NCBI GenBank assembly: GCA_018398585.1
Contig: JAGTTD010000008.1
Location: 11,916,501 to 11,980,500, forward strand
Direction: 5' to 3'
Source of the DNA: Simmondsia chinensis
Taxonomy: Eukaryota; Streptophyta; Magnoliopsida; Caryophyllales; Simmondsiaceae
Length of the DNA stretch: 64,000 bases
The notes below the pieces were generated by a model, which saw nothing but the letters and a program-made list of their open reading frames with translations, ran no database searches and was not told where the DNA came from. Shown here piece after piece: positions 30,047-41,089 of the stretch. Within the stretch, counting starts at the first letter, position 1; the number at the start of each line of letters is the position of its first letter. Made by a program: the position numbers and the translations under genes.

Positions 30047-32802
30047 GCAAATGCTGATCCAGTTAAAATCAGACCTTACTGATATGCTCATACCCAAAAA
30101 TCAGAAATTGAGAGACAAGTTGATGAGTTGCTACACATGAGCTTCATTAGACCAAGCCGTAGTCCCTTTGCCTCACCTGTGATCCTTGTGAAGAAGAAGG
30201 ATGGGGCGGCTAGGATGTGCATTGATTACCGTCAACTGAATTCCTTGACAGTGAAAGATAAGTTTCTTATTCCTGTTATAGATGACATGCTTGATGAGTT
30301 ATATGGAGCACGTTTCTTCTCTAAGCTTGATTTGAGACAGGGATATCGTCAAATCCGAGTTCTTGAGCCGGATATATATAAGACTGCTTTTCAGACTCAC
30401 CACGGGCATTTCGAGTTTGTTGTTATGCCATTCGGCTTAACAATTGCTCCGGCCACCTTTCAAGCGGCCATGATTGAAATCTTCAAGCCTTTTTGAGGAG
30501 ATCAGTGCTAGTCTTCTTCGATGACATATTGATTTATAGCTCTTCTTATGAGGATCATCTCATCCACATAAGAGAAGTCTTTGTGGTGATGCAGCAGCAC
30601 AAGTTCTATGCCAAGTTACTCGTTTGCTCAGACCAAGCTCGAGTATTTGGGCCATGTAATTTCTCCTGAAGGAGTGTCCATGGATCCTGCTAAGGTCCAA
30701 GCAATGCAAGATTGGGCAATTCCAATAACCTTGAAGCAATTGAGGGGATTCTTGGGTTTGACCGGATAATGTAGAAAGTTCATTAGAGGTTATGGATCCA
30801 TTGCAAAACCTTTAACTGGGCTCTTAAAGAAATATACTTTCTTGTGGTCAGAGAGGGCTCAAGCTACTTTTGAGGCTCTCAAGTCAGCCATGTGTGCAGC
30901 ACCGGTATTGGCAATGCCTAATTTTGCAGAAAACTTCATATTGGAGACAGATGCAAGTGGATCTGGTGTTGGGGCTGTTCTTTCTCAACAAGGAAGGCCT
31001 ATTGCTTATTTGAGTCATCCACTTAGTCCCAAGCATCAAGCCATGTCGACTTATGAGAAGGAATACTTAGCAATTCTTCTAGCAATTGAGAAATGGAGGC
31101 ATTACTTAGATGGTCGCAGGTTCATCATTTGAACTGATCATCAAAGCCTCAAGCACCTTCTTGAGAAAAAGATTGTGACAAGAATTCAAAAGAATGGCCT
31201 AATGAAGATGCTTGGCCTTGATTATGCCATTGAATACAGAAGAGGCAAAGAGTATGCTGCAGCAGACGCTTTATCAAGGAAGTTTGAGGATGCTGAACAT
31301 GGGTTGTGCAGTGCAATATCTGTGGTGTTACCTTCATGGATGGATGAAGTTTATAAGTCATATGAGGGTGATCCATTTGCTCAAGAATGTGTGGCTGCCA
31401 GCCTTGTGAAAAATGCAGAAAAACATGACAGTGAAGCAGCTATACCTGTGCAGAAAGGCTTGATTAGATTACAGAACAGGTTATACATTGGTTCTGCAAC
31501 AGATTTGAGGAACTAGATTGTTCAAGCCTCATACGATTCAGCATGGGGAGGACATGCTGGTGTAGAGGGCACTTATCAAAAGGCCAAAGCCTATTTCTGC
31601 TGGCCAAGCTTGAAGAAGACAGTGAGTGATTATGTCAAGGCATGTGAAGTGTGTCAACAAACAAAATTGGGGGATCATAGGTACAAGGGACTTCTTCAGC
31701 CTCTTCCCACTCCAGATGGAGCTTGGATCAATATTAGCATGGATTTCATTGAGGGGTTGCCAAGGTCTAAAAGCAAGGAAGTCACATGGGTGGTAGCGGA
31801 TCGTTTCACCAAATATAGCCACTTCATTGCCCTCACTCGACCTGTTGCTGCTGAAAAGTTAGCCAAGATCTTCCTTGACAACATATATAAGTTACACGGG
31901 TTGCCTCAATCCATTGTTTCTGATCGGGACAAGATCTTTACAAGCAACTTTTGAAAGGAGTTGTTCAAGTTGTTGGGCACTACATTGGCGCTTAGCTCAT
32001 CTTATCATCCACAAACGGATGGACAAACCGAGCGTGTTAACCAATGTATTGAGCAGTACCTTCGAAGCATGGTTTTCTCTCAGCCTAGAGAATGGAATCG
32101 ATGGCTCTCTCTAGCTGAATATTGGTTCAACATTCATGTACATGATTCAATTGGCACTACTCCTTTCCAAGCATTATATGGCTATGCTCCTCCTACTCCC
32201 TTTATGCTACAGCAGCCAAGGTCTTTTGAATCTGCAGCAGCTGATTTCATTCAGCAGAGGTAGCAAGTGATGCAAGTTCTCAAAGATAATCTTCTCCAAG
32301 CTCAAGCAAGGATGAAATTCTATGCCGATAAAAAGAGGGTAGAAAAAAATTAAGAAGTTGGAGATATAGTCTACCTCAAATTACAACCTTATAGACAGTC
32401 TTCTTTGGCTGTCAGGAAGAATGTCAAGCTAAGTGCTCGCTTCTTTGGTCCATACAAGATTCTTGAGAAAATTGGCAAAGTTGCATACAAACTTGGCTTA
32501 CCTTATCAATCATACATTCACCCGGTGTTCCATGTTTCCTTACTTAAAAAATAGGTGAAGAATGGAGCTAAGAGTTGATGGGAGCCACCTGAAGTTGGAG
32601 CAAATGGAACACTGCTGCTGCAACCGGCTGCTGTCAAGGGACAAAGAAAAATGCAGACTGAATAGGGTGCTTCGCAGGAAGTATTGGTGCAGTGGTGTAA
32701 CTTGGACAAGAGCTTTGCTACTTGGGTGAACCTCACATTCTTGAAGAGCCAATTTCCTTGCTTCTCTCCTTGAGGTCAAGGAGCTTCTCAAGGGGGAGGG
32801 AG
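30047..32802 (+). pseudogene. pol: RT, RNase H and integrase of element C
   Basis: RT: stops at 30044 and 30079, then [62 protein letters not shown], frameshift at about 30494 just before [11 protein letters not shown], and a small deletion near 30615 (loss of SKCS codons). RNase [30 protein letters not shown], stop at 31130, TDHQSLKHLLE, AAADALSR. Integrase: [86 protein letters not shown], chromodomain-like VLVQWCNLDKSFATW. About eight stops. A purine tract AGGGGGAGGGAG at 32791-32802 precedes the LTR. Confidence 0.95.
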
Positions 32803-33202
32803 TGTTATGATTCCTTAGTTTTATTTGTAATTGGTCTTGAATTTTATGTAATGTTTTTGAATGGAGTCAATGTTGTATCCGGAAGTTAGTTGCCAGGCCA
32901 TTTGGGGCGCCAAAGTCGGTTAGGGTCAAGGCAAGTCAAATGTGGCGGCTAAGTCTTGTTTGGCGCCAGAATTAGTTGTAAGTCGGTTAGAGCTTGGGTC
33001 TTGGTTCATTGTACTAGACCTAGTATAAATAAGCTCAAATGATGTAAATTCTTCATTGACTCAATACAAATCAAATTTTCCTTGGGAAATTCTCTCTCTA
33101 ATTCTCATCTCCTTCTCTATTTCTCATCCCCTTCACTTCTCTTCTCATCTTAACTCTTTCTTCTACAAGGTTAACTTTCAATTATTGAATTCGAAGCTAA
33201 CA
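32803..33202 (+). repeat. LTR shared by elements C and D
   Basis: Starts TGTTATGATTCC, ends CGAAGCTAACA, 400 bp, with TATAAATA at 33024-33031. It stands after the purine tract of C and before the leader and gag of D, so it is at once the 3' LTR of C and the 5' LTR of D. Such LTR-internal-LTR-internal tandems come from recombination between elements. Confidence 0.95.
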
Positions 33203-33204
33203 AT

Positions 33205-33216
33205 TGGTTTGAGAGC
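33205..33216 (+). other. Primer-binding site of D, two changes
   Basis: TGGTTTGAGAGC has two differences from TGGTATCAGAGC. Confidence 0.8.
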
Positions 33217-33276
33217 TAGTTCAAGCAATCTATTCCTTGATTGGAGTTGGAAAAACAAAAGAAAAACAATCAAAAC

Positions 33277-34625
33277 ATGGCTGATGGAGTAAGGACTCGA
33301 TCGGGAGCTGGTGGAACCTATGCAGCTACAGTTGCTGGTTCTGATGTGCCTTATGCTGCTGATGCTGGTGCAAATGCTACAATCGGACCTCAGTATCTTA
33401 CTACTGATCATCTTCAGGACTTACATAACAAGTTTGATCAAAAGTTTGAACAACTCTTAAAAATGCAGCAGTTATACCTGGAAAGAGACTCGAATAAAGA
33501 AGATCGGTTGCAGCTGATTGAGGCCAAGATTGTGAATCTGCAGGATCAGGTTAATAAGCAGGGGGAATCAATAGTTAACGTGATCCTTAAGCCTGCTAGT
33601 CAGATTTGTCCTCCTGTTGAAGTGGGTCAACCGCAAGCGAACACTGGTAGAACTGAAAGTTTAGTAAGGAATCGGGAAAAATCTCCAATGATACAATCTG
33701 AGGCGGGACCTTCAATTCAGATTAGATCAGTTGATGATCGACATCCACAGGTTGAAATTGCGGCAAAGAATCAGGATCGAGCCACAGAACAAGCTCATTC
33801 CAGATTGAAGGGCTTAAATGCCGATCAGAATTCAAGGCTTCCTAATTCTGTTATTCACCACAGAAATGCAATTGATGACTTCGAACATCAAGATAGGCCA
33901 CCCGTTCGGCATTTTCCGTAAAGATTAGTGAGTAATGATACTTCATTTGGTGGCAGGAGTAGTTCTCACAGGTAGCCAAGAGTGGAAATCGAGCCTTTTG
34001 ATGGCAAGCATCCGGAGTCATGGTTGAGAAGGTGCGATCGGTACTTTCAATATTACAACATAAGTGAAGCCGAAAAGGTTGAGCTAGCTGCAGTACACTT
34101 ACATGGAGATCATGGGGCGTGGTATTATTGTTTGTTGAAAAGCAAACCTAACCTTTGTTGGGGCCAATTCGTAGAAGAATTGTGTGAATGATATGGAGAA
34201 GAGGAGATAAGTGATGTAGTGGACAGTTTTAATAAGGTGTACCAGACCTCTACCGTGAGGGATTACATGATCAGGTTTGAGAATCTACGAGCTCACCTGT
34301 TGTCAATGATATCCATCTCTCCGGAGGATTCAAAGGCATATTATGGCTCTTGTTTCATTAGTGGTTTGAAGCCTAGGATCAAGAATATGGTGAAGGCCAT
34401 TGGTCCTAAGGCATTGTCTAATGCTTATAACAAGGCTAAGTTGATTGAAGCTACTCTAGCAACTTCAAGTGACAAGAGTAAGATTAAAGGCATTAACTTC
34501 AAATTGCAGCTTAAAGATGCTTCAAGCTCTAGATTCAGGCGTGCTGTTGATAAGAGCTTAGTGAGACTTTTGTTACCGTTGCAACCAGCCTTATCAGCTC
34601 GGACATAGGTGCAAATCCCAAACCT
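33277..34625 (+). pseudogene. gag: Gag of element D
   Basis: Starts MADGVRTRSGAGG, almost identical to C. The frame is open to 33921. It includes LLKMQQLYLERDSNKED, likely coiled coil, and the single copy of NSRLPNSVIHHRNAI. Further stops at 33921, 33975 and 34190. Core: IEPFDGKHPESWLRRCD, DVVDSFNKVYQTST, FISGLKPRIKNMVKAI. A one-base insertion near 34568 shifts the zinc-knuckle codons out of frame, so it reads LLLPLQPALSA in place of CYRCNQPYQPGHRC. Confidence 0.94.
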
Positions 34626-36552
34626 TGATGTCTGCAAGAGGATCCCGTGCAAGAGGTGATTTAGACAGTGAAAATTCAGAAACAGAGGAAGACAGTTATG
34701 AGCATTCTTCACAAGATGAGTTGTTGGAGGATGAAGTTGACATTTCCATGAAGGCTTTGACCGAGAGTGGAGCTCACAATACCATTCGCATAAAAAAAAA
34801 AGGCTGGTAAAACTTCCATTATTATTCTTATTGATAGTGGGAGCACGCATAGCTTTGTTGACCCAAAATTAATAAAGAAAGTGAAGCATGAAGTGACTAA
34901 AACTCATCTGTTGGCAGTTATAGTGGCTGATGGCAATTCCATAACTACTCAAAACAAGTGCCAAGCTTTTCCGTGGTCTATGCAAGATCGTCAATTCACT
35001 TTTGATTTTAGAGTTCTTCCTTTGGGAGGTTGTGATATGGTGCTAGGGGTAGATTGGATGCGATCTTTCAATCCGGTGGTGTTTGATTTCGATAAAATGA
35101 CAGTAGCATTCAAGGTTCGTGCCACTAAGGTTTCTCTGCAAGGTATTTCAAAAGAAGCTTAGCTTTGGTTGATTAATGGAAAATGCTTACAAGGAGGATT
35201 CAAGAAGAAGGCAATTCAATGGCTTGGACAATTGTTTGTAATCTCACCTGTGGAACTTCAATAGGACATTCAGCCTGAGGTTCGTGCCTTTGTTGAAGAG
35301 TTTGAAGATGTTTTTGAGCAGCCAAAGAGCCCTCCTTCGCAAAGGAACGTGGACCATGCCATACCACTCCGAACAAATGCTGATCTAATTAAAATCAGAC
35401 CATACCGATATGCTCATGCCCAAAAATCAGAAATTGAGAGACAAGTTGATGGGTTGCTACACATGAGCTTCATTAGACCAAGCCATAGTCCCTTGCCTCA
35501 CCTGTGATCCTTGTGAAGAAGAAGAATGGGACGGCTAGGATGTGCATTGATTACCGTTAACTGAATTCCTTGACAGGGAAAGATTAGTTTCCTCTTCCTG
35601 TTATAGATGATCTGGTTGATGAGTTATATGGAGCACGTTTCTTCTCTAAGCTTGATTTGAGACAGGGATATCATCAATCTGAGTTCTTGAGCCGGATATA
35701 TATAAAACTGCTTTTTAGACTCACCACGGGCATTTCGAGTTTGTTGTTAGGCCATTCGGCTTAACAAATGCTCCGGCCACCTTTCAAGTGGCAATGAATG
35801 ACATCTTTAAGCATTTTTTGAGGAGATCAGTGCTAGTCTTCTTCGATGGCATATTTATTTATAGCTTTTCTTATGAGGATTATCTCATCCCCATTAGAGA
35901 AGTCTTTGCGGTGATGCGGCAGCACAAGTTCTTTGCCAAGTTATCTAAATGCTCATTTTCTCAGACCAAGCTCGAGTATTTGGGCCATGTAATTTCTCAT
36001 GAAGGAGTGTCCATGGATCCTGCTAAGGTCCAAGCAATGCAAGATTGGCCAATTCCAATAACCTTGAAGCAATTGAGGGATTCTTGGGTTTGACCAGATA
36101 TTATAGAAAGTTCATTAGAGGTTCAATCTGCTTTGGAGGCTCTCAAGTCAGCCATGTGTGCAGCACCGGTATTGGCAATGCCTAATTTTGTAGAAAACTT
36201 CATATTGGATGCAGATGCAAGTGGGTCTGGTGTTGGGGCTGTTCTTTCTCAACAAGGAAGGCCTATTGCTTATTTGAGTCAAGCACTTAGTCCCAAGCAT
36301 CAAGCCATGTCGACTTATGAGAAGGAATACTTAGCAATTCTTCTAGCCGTTGTGAAATGGAGGCATTACTTGGATTGTCATAGGTTCATGATTCGAACTG
36401 ATCACCAAAGCCTCAAGCACCTTCTTGAGCAAAAGATTGTGACAAGAATTCAAAAGAAGGGCCTAATGAAGATGCTTGGCCTTGATTTTGCCATTGAATA
36501 CGGAAGAGGCAAAGAGAATGTTGTAGCAGATACTTTATCAAGGAAGTTTGAG
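34626..36552 (+). pseudogene. pol: Protease, RT and RNase H of element D, 3' part lost
   Basis: Protease: an A-run at 34791-34801 shifts the frame just before ILIDSGSTHSFVDP (34825-34865), then VADGNS, VLPLGGCDMVLGVDW. RT has stops and several one-base losses (35490, 35560-35590, 35690), and the catalytic block reads FFDGIFIYS at 35840, with the second Asp changed to Gly. About 70 bases between FIRG and SALEALKSAM are deleted at 36122. RNase [54 protein letters not shown]. At about 36552 the sequence switches to another family, so integrase and 3' LTR of D are absent. Confidence 0.93.
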
Positions 36553-36770
36553 GATTCCAGAAATAGGTTCCAATGGTGCTTTGCTGCTGGGCCCAGCTTC
36601 CATCTTGGATTCCAGGTTGCAGCACTCTTCTAGAAGAACAGTCAAGGAGATCTCGGTGCACTGGACTAATTTGGGGCAGGATAATGCTTCATGGGAAGAG
36701 TTGCAATTCATGAAAAGTCAATTCCCTACCTTTCATTCTTGAATAAAGAATGTTTTCAAGGGGAGGGAAT
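36553..36770 (+). pseudogene. pol: 3' end of pol of B-family element
   Basis: From AGGTTCCAATGGTGCTTTGC on, the sequence matches the last part of element E pol (38545-38744), not element D. It has the chromodomain-like end (VHWTNLGQDNASWEELQF) and the purine tract GGGGAGGGAA before the LTR. I infer this is the displaced end of B. Confidence 0.85.
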
Positions 36771-37185
36771 TGTTATGAACCATATTTCATACTCGCTGTC
36801 AAGCTTGTTGTTAGCTTTTGTTAAGTTGAATGATGCATTTTGTTGTAGTTTTTGGCATAAGGTCTTCAAGACTTTTGGAGCCAAAGTTTAGATGGGGTTA
36901 GCTAAGTTGGTTGCCAATCAAGGGGAGCTTAGATCGAGTCAATTGTAGCGGCTGCTGATTTGTGTAAGTCAGTTGGTTTGGTCTTGATCCAATGTATCTA
37001 GATTGAGTATAAGTAGCATTGTTTCAAGTGTAATCCTCATTCAATCAAATTCAAAATATCTTTTGATATATTTTGTCTCTCTCATCTAATTCTCTCACTA
37101 AATCTCTCATCTCTTTTCAGTAATTCTCTCTTCTTAACCTCTTCTTGCACCAAGTTAACTTCAAGATTGATCTTGAAGCTTAACA
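36771..37185 (+). repeat. LTR of B-family element (inferred 3' LTR of B)
   Basis: Starts TGTTATGAACC and ends GAAGCTTAACA, 415 bp. It is clearly homologous to 38745-39160 (GATTGAGTATAAGTAG, CTCATTCAATCAAATTCAAA) and different from the C/D type. No primer site follows: the next bases already encode the RNase H end of element E. Confidence 0.92.
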
Positions 37186-38744
37186 ATGGGGAAAGAGAAT
37201 GAAGCAGCAGATGCCTTGTCTCCAAGATTGGAAGAAGCTGAGCAGGCTTATTATGGAGCTGTATCAGTGATTTTTCTAGCTTGGGTTGAGGAAGTATACA
37301 AGTCATATGGGAATGGCAGCTTTGCACAAGATTGTATTATTGCCTTTACCATCAACACATCCAACAACATTGCTCCAGATGCCGAAGTATCTATTGTCAA
37401 GGGAATTATCAGATTGGAGGGAAAATTGTACATTAGATCTTCTACTGATTGGTGCAACAAATCATTAGTGCTTTCCATGATTTAGCTTAGGGAGGCCATT
37501 CTGGCATTGAAGGGACATATCAGAGGCTTAAGGCATCATTCAGTTGGACTAGAATGAAGAAAGATGTTAAGGAATTTGTGCAAACTTGTGAGACTTGTCA
37601 GCAAACCAAGTCCGGAGATCATAGATATCAGGGTCTTCTTCAACCTTTACCCATTCCTGATGGTGCTTGGCATCACATAAGCATGGACTTTATTGAGGGC
37701 TTGTCCAAATCTGAGGGAAAGGAAGTTATTTGGGTAGTAGTGGATTGATTTACAAAGTTCTACCACATTGTCGCATTGGCAAGACCTGTGACAGCAGAGA
37801 AACTCGCAAGGGCGTTCCTTGACAACATCTATAAGCTTCATGGATTAGCATAATCCATAGTTTCTAATTGGAACAAGCTCTTCACCAGTCATTTCTGGAG
37901 GGAATTATTCATCCTCATGGGCACAACTTTGGCTTTGAATTTCTCATACCGTCCTCAAACTGATGTCCAAACAGAGAGAGTAAATTAGTGCTTGGAACAC
38001 TATCTTCAGATTATGTTTTTCAGTCATCCAAAGGTTTGGAGAAGTTTGATGTCTTTGGTAGAATACTGGTGCAATACACACGCTCATGCTTCTATAGGCA
38101 TCACTCTATTCAAGGCTTTATATGGATATGATCCTCCTTCACCTTTGGTGTTCCAAAAGTTGGTGAAAATTAGTCCTTGAAGTGGCTGATTTGATGCAAC
38201 AAAGAAGACAATTGGTTCAATTTCTGAAGTATAATCTTCATCTAGCTCAAGCAAGGATGAAGTGTTATGCTGATAAGAAGCATGTGGATAAACCCTTTGA
38301 AGTAGGAGACATTGTCTATTTGAAGCTTCAACCCTACAGATAAGCTTCAGTGCCTGTTAGAAGGAATGTCAAGCTATGTGCTAGATACTTTAGGCCTTAC
38401 AAGAAAATTAAGAAGATTGGGAAAGTGGCCTATAAGTTGGAATTGCCTCCTGATTCTTACATTCACCCGGTGTTTCATGTGTCTCTTCTGAAGAAACAGG
38501 TGAAGAAAGGCAAGGCAAGTTCAATTTAGCCTCCAAAAACAGGTTCCAATGGTACTTTGCTGCTGGCCCCAGCTGCCATCTTGGATTCCAGGTTGCAAAA
38601 CACTTCTAGAAGAACAATCAAGGAGATCTGGGTGCACTGGACTAACTGGAGGAGGATAATGCTTCATGAGAAGAGTTGCAATTCATGAAAAGTCAATTCC
38701 CTACCTTTCATTCTTGAGTCAGGAATGTTTTCAAGAGGACGGGA
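37186..38744 (+). pseudogene. pol: Pol remnant of element E (RNase H end, integrase)
   Basis: Begins mid-gene at GKENEAADALS, directly after an LTR, so leader, gag, protease, RT and most of RNase H are deleted. Integrase landmarks: GHSGIEGTYQRLKAS, CETCQQTKSGDHRYQG, ISMDFIEGLSKSEGKEVIWV, stop at 37746, TSHFWRELF, QTDVQTERVN, then [50 protein letters not shown], and the chromodomain-like tail. Several stops and one-base losses (37503, 37850, 37988, 38340). Confidence 0.92.
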
Positions 38745-39160
38745 TGTTTATAAACCATATTGCATACTTGCTGATAGGCTTGTTGTTAGATTTGGTTAAG
38801 TAGAATGCTGCGTTTTGCTGTAATCCTTGGCGTAAGGTCTTCAAGGCTTTTGGTGCCAAAGTTGTAACGTGGTTAGTTAAGTCGATTGATGGTCAAGGGG
38901 AGCTTAGATCAAGTCAATTGTGGCGGTTGCAAATTTGAGTAAGTCGGCTAGATTGGTCTTGGTCGAATGTATCTAGATTGAGTATAAGTAGCTATGTTTC
39001 AAGTGCAATCCGGATTCAATCGAATTCAAAATATATTTTGATATCTTATTTGTCTCTCAGCTAATTCTCCCTCTAAATCTTTAATCTCCTTTCACTTCTT
39101 CTCTAATCTTAATCTCTTCTTCCACTAGGTTAACTACAAGATTGATCTTGAAACTTAGCA
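38745..39160 (+). repeat. 3' LTR of element E
   Basis: Starts TGTTTATAAACC and ends GAAACTTAGCA, 416 bp, following a damaged purine tract (GAGGACGGGA). It is the same family as 36771-37185 but differs at many places, so the two LTRs are unlikely to be a same-age pair. Confidence 0.9.
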
Positions 39161-39161
39161 A

Positions 39162-39332
39162 TTTACAACTTAGATTATCTCATAATCTTATTTAGATCTC
39201 ATTCTAAAAAGAATTGAATTAGTAAAATAATTGATTTAATTATTATGTAAACAATACTAATGTCTACACATCCTCAAAAAAAAAAAAAAATTAATTATAA
39301 TATTTTTTTATAAAATTTGACGCTGACGTCAG
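39162..39332 (+). repeat. Inverted repeat, left arm
   Basis: ATTTACAACTTAGATTATCT, TTATTATGTAAACAATACTA and ACATCCTCAAAAA appear in the same order in the reverse complement of 40398-40552. The first 45 bases also match, inverted, the unit of the tandem array at 40500-41020. The arm begins right at the end of LTR E. Confidence 0.8.
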
Positions 39333-40011
39333 ACTGATGTTACCACTGAGATTCTAAATTAATTATTCTTCTGGAATTGTTTCGGACACATAATTGGAGA
39401 GAAAATTTTTCATTGACATTTTTCTTTCCACAGTTTAATATTTTTAGTTGCCCACCCTCCGGGTAGCTCGAGGTCATTGTGTAGAAGATTGTGGGGTCTC
39501 GATTTTTGTATTATTCCAAAGATCGTTATTCTTTTTGGTATTCTATTTTTGAAGCAATTCCAAGTATGCCTTCTTTCCTTCTTCTTTTAGTTTTCGCTTT
39601 TCTATTTATTTACAGCATTCATTGTTTTACCTGTTTAAGTTTATGTATTGTTATGAAAGTATTAGAGTAAAAGACCTGTAGATCTAAGTTATGAATTCAA
39701 ATCTGTAGATTTAAAATTAAGAATTTTAAATCAACCCTCGGTTTAGAATTAGGAATTCCAAACCCCTTTGGTGCGTTAACTTTATAAAATTGGGGAGAAT
39801 TTTTAAAATTTGTCCCAACAACAAGTATTAGAGCAAAGGGATTTATAGAGATAACCCTATTCTCGGGAACTCTCACGTGTGAGGTGTCACGAAGCATGAC
39901 TCTCAAAGCAAGGGTCTTCTAATCTAAGTGCTCTAATAGGTGCATTTTCTTGTGACCATAATTAAGAACTGAGAACCCAACAGTCAGCATCAGAGTTATT
40001 CTTTCCCAACA
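39333..40011 (+). other. Possible 5' LTR remnant of copia element J
   Basis: The stretch ends CTTTCCCAACA right before a primer site at 40014. It has TTGCCCACCCTCCGGGTAGCTC and a T-rich half, as plant copia LTRs often have. Its beginning does not match the J 3' LTR start (TGTTAGGTATAGTG), so the assignment is tentative. A second primer-like phrase (AAGTATTAGAGC) near 39822 hints at an internal duplication. Confidence 0.4.
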
Positions 40012-40013
40012 TT

Positions 40014-40026
40014 TTGTATCAGAGCC
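40014..40026 (+). other. Primer-binding site, probably of copia element J
   Basis: TTGTATCAGAGCC differs by one base from TTGGTATCAGAGCC-type sites. It lies about 1.1 kb before the first readable copia gag sequence. Confidence 0.55.
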
Positions 40027-40397
40027 AGTCTCAGATTACATTCATAATACATGAATAATTATAATAAGATCGAAAAAAACTGATTTGCTATTCAATAAAC
40101 TAGAAATCTTATTGAGAAGGAAAGTTCTCTTAAATAGCGATTTAAATTGTTTAAATCGTTAAAAGAGTTAATAGTTAAATAAGTTTTTTAAAGTAATGGT
40201 TTAAATTTTTTAAATTGTTAATGAATTAATAGTTAACTAGGGTATATTAATCCATAAAATAAAGATTATGCTATTGTATAATGAGATTACACATATTTGA
40301 TTGAGACTTGCGAAATTTGATAAAATTGATCTAATAAGATTAGATTCAATTATTTTTTAAATTAATAATTTTAATCTAAAGAATAAATAAATAATTG

Positions 40398-40552
40398 TGA
40401 CGTTAGCCACAGATTTTTAAAAAAATTTAATTATTTTTGAGGATGTTTAGACGTCAATACTAGTTTACATAATAATTAATTTAATTACTTTATTAATTAA
40501 AATTTTTTCAGGACGGGTTTCTAAATTAGGTTATTGGATAATCTAAGTTGAA
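40398..40552 (-). repeat. Inverted repeat, right arm
   Basis: Reverse complement matches 39162-39332 over CAACTTAGATTATC, TTATTATGTAAAC and ACATCCTCAAAAA and on to GCTAACGTCA against GCTGACGTCA. The arms are about 1.07 kb apart and imperfect. Confidence 0.8.
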
Positions 40553-41020
40553 AATTAATGTTATGTTGAGTAAAAGTTACTTTAAATTATTTTAGAATAA
40601 GATTCTAAATTAGACTATGAGATAGTCTAAGCTCTAAATCGTTACTAATTGTAAATACTATTAATTTTATTAATTAACTTGATTTTAGAATTAGATTCCA
40701 AATAGATTATAAGATAATCTAAATGTCTGTATTATTTTAAATAAAAAATTAAATTAATTTGTATTAATTTATTTAGTTTTAGAATGGGATTCTAAAGAAT
40801 AGGATATGAGATAATATGTAGTGCCCTTTTTAAAAGTAAAGTCAATTAATTAATTTTGTTGAATAAATTTAGAATTAGATACTAAAGAAAGATTATGAGA
40901 TAATCAATGTTGTAAAATGACAATGTTTTTGAATCAATTTATTAATTGATTTTTATTAATTTTAGAATGAGATTATAAACGGGGTTCTGAGATAATCCAA
41001 GTTGTAAATGCAAGTTAATT
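40500..41020 (+). repeat. About 90-bp tandem repeats, 6 degenerate copies
   Basis: The phrase TATGAGATAATCTAA or its variants recurs at about 40538, 40612, 40708, 40806, 40897 and 40987, each preceded by TTTTAGAAT.AGATTCTAAA. Spacings are 72-98, so the units are uneven in length. Very AT-rich, no coding sense. Confidence 0.8.
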
Positions 41021-41089
41021 GAAAACCACTAGTTTTAAATATCAAGTGGGAGCGAGGTTTCAATTGTTGTAATCCCATGGCCTCCATTA

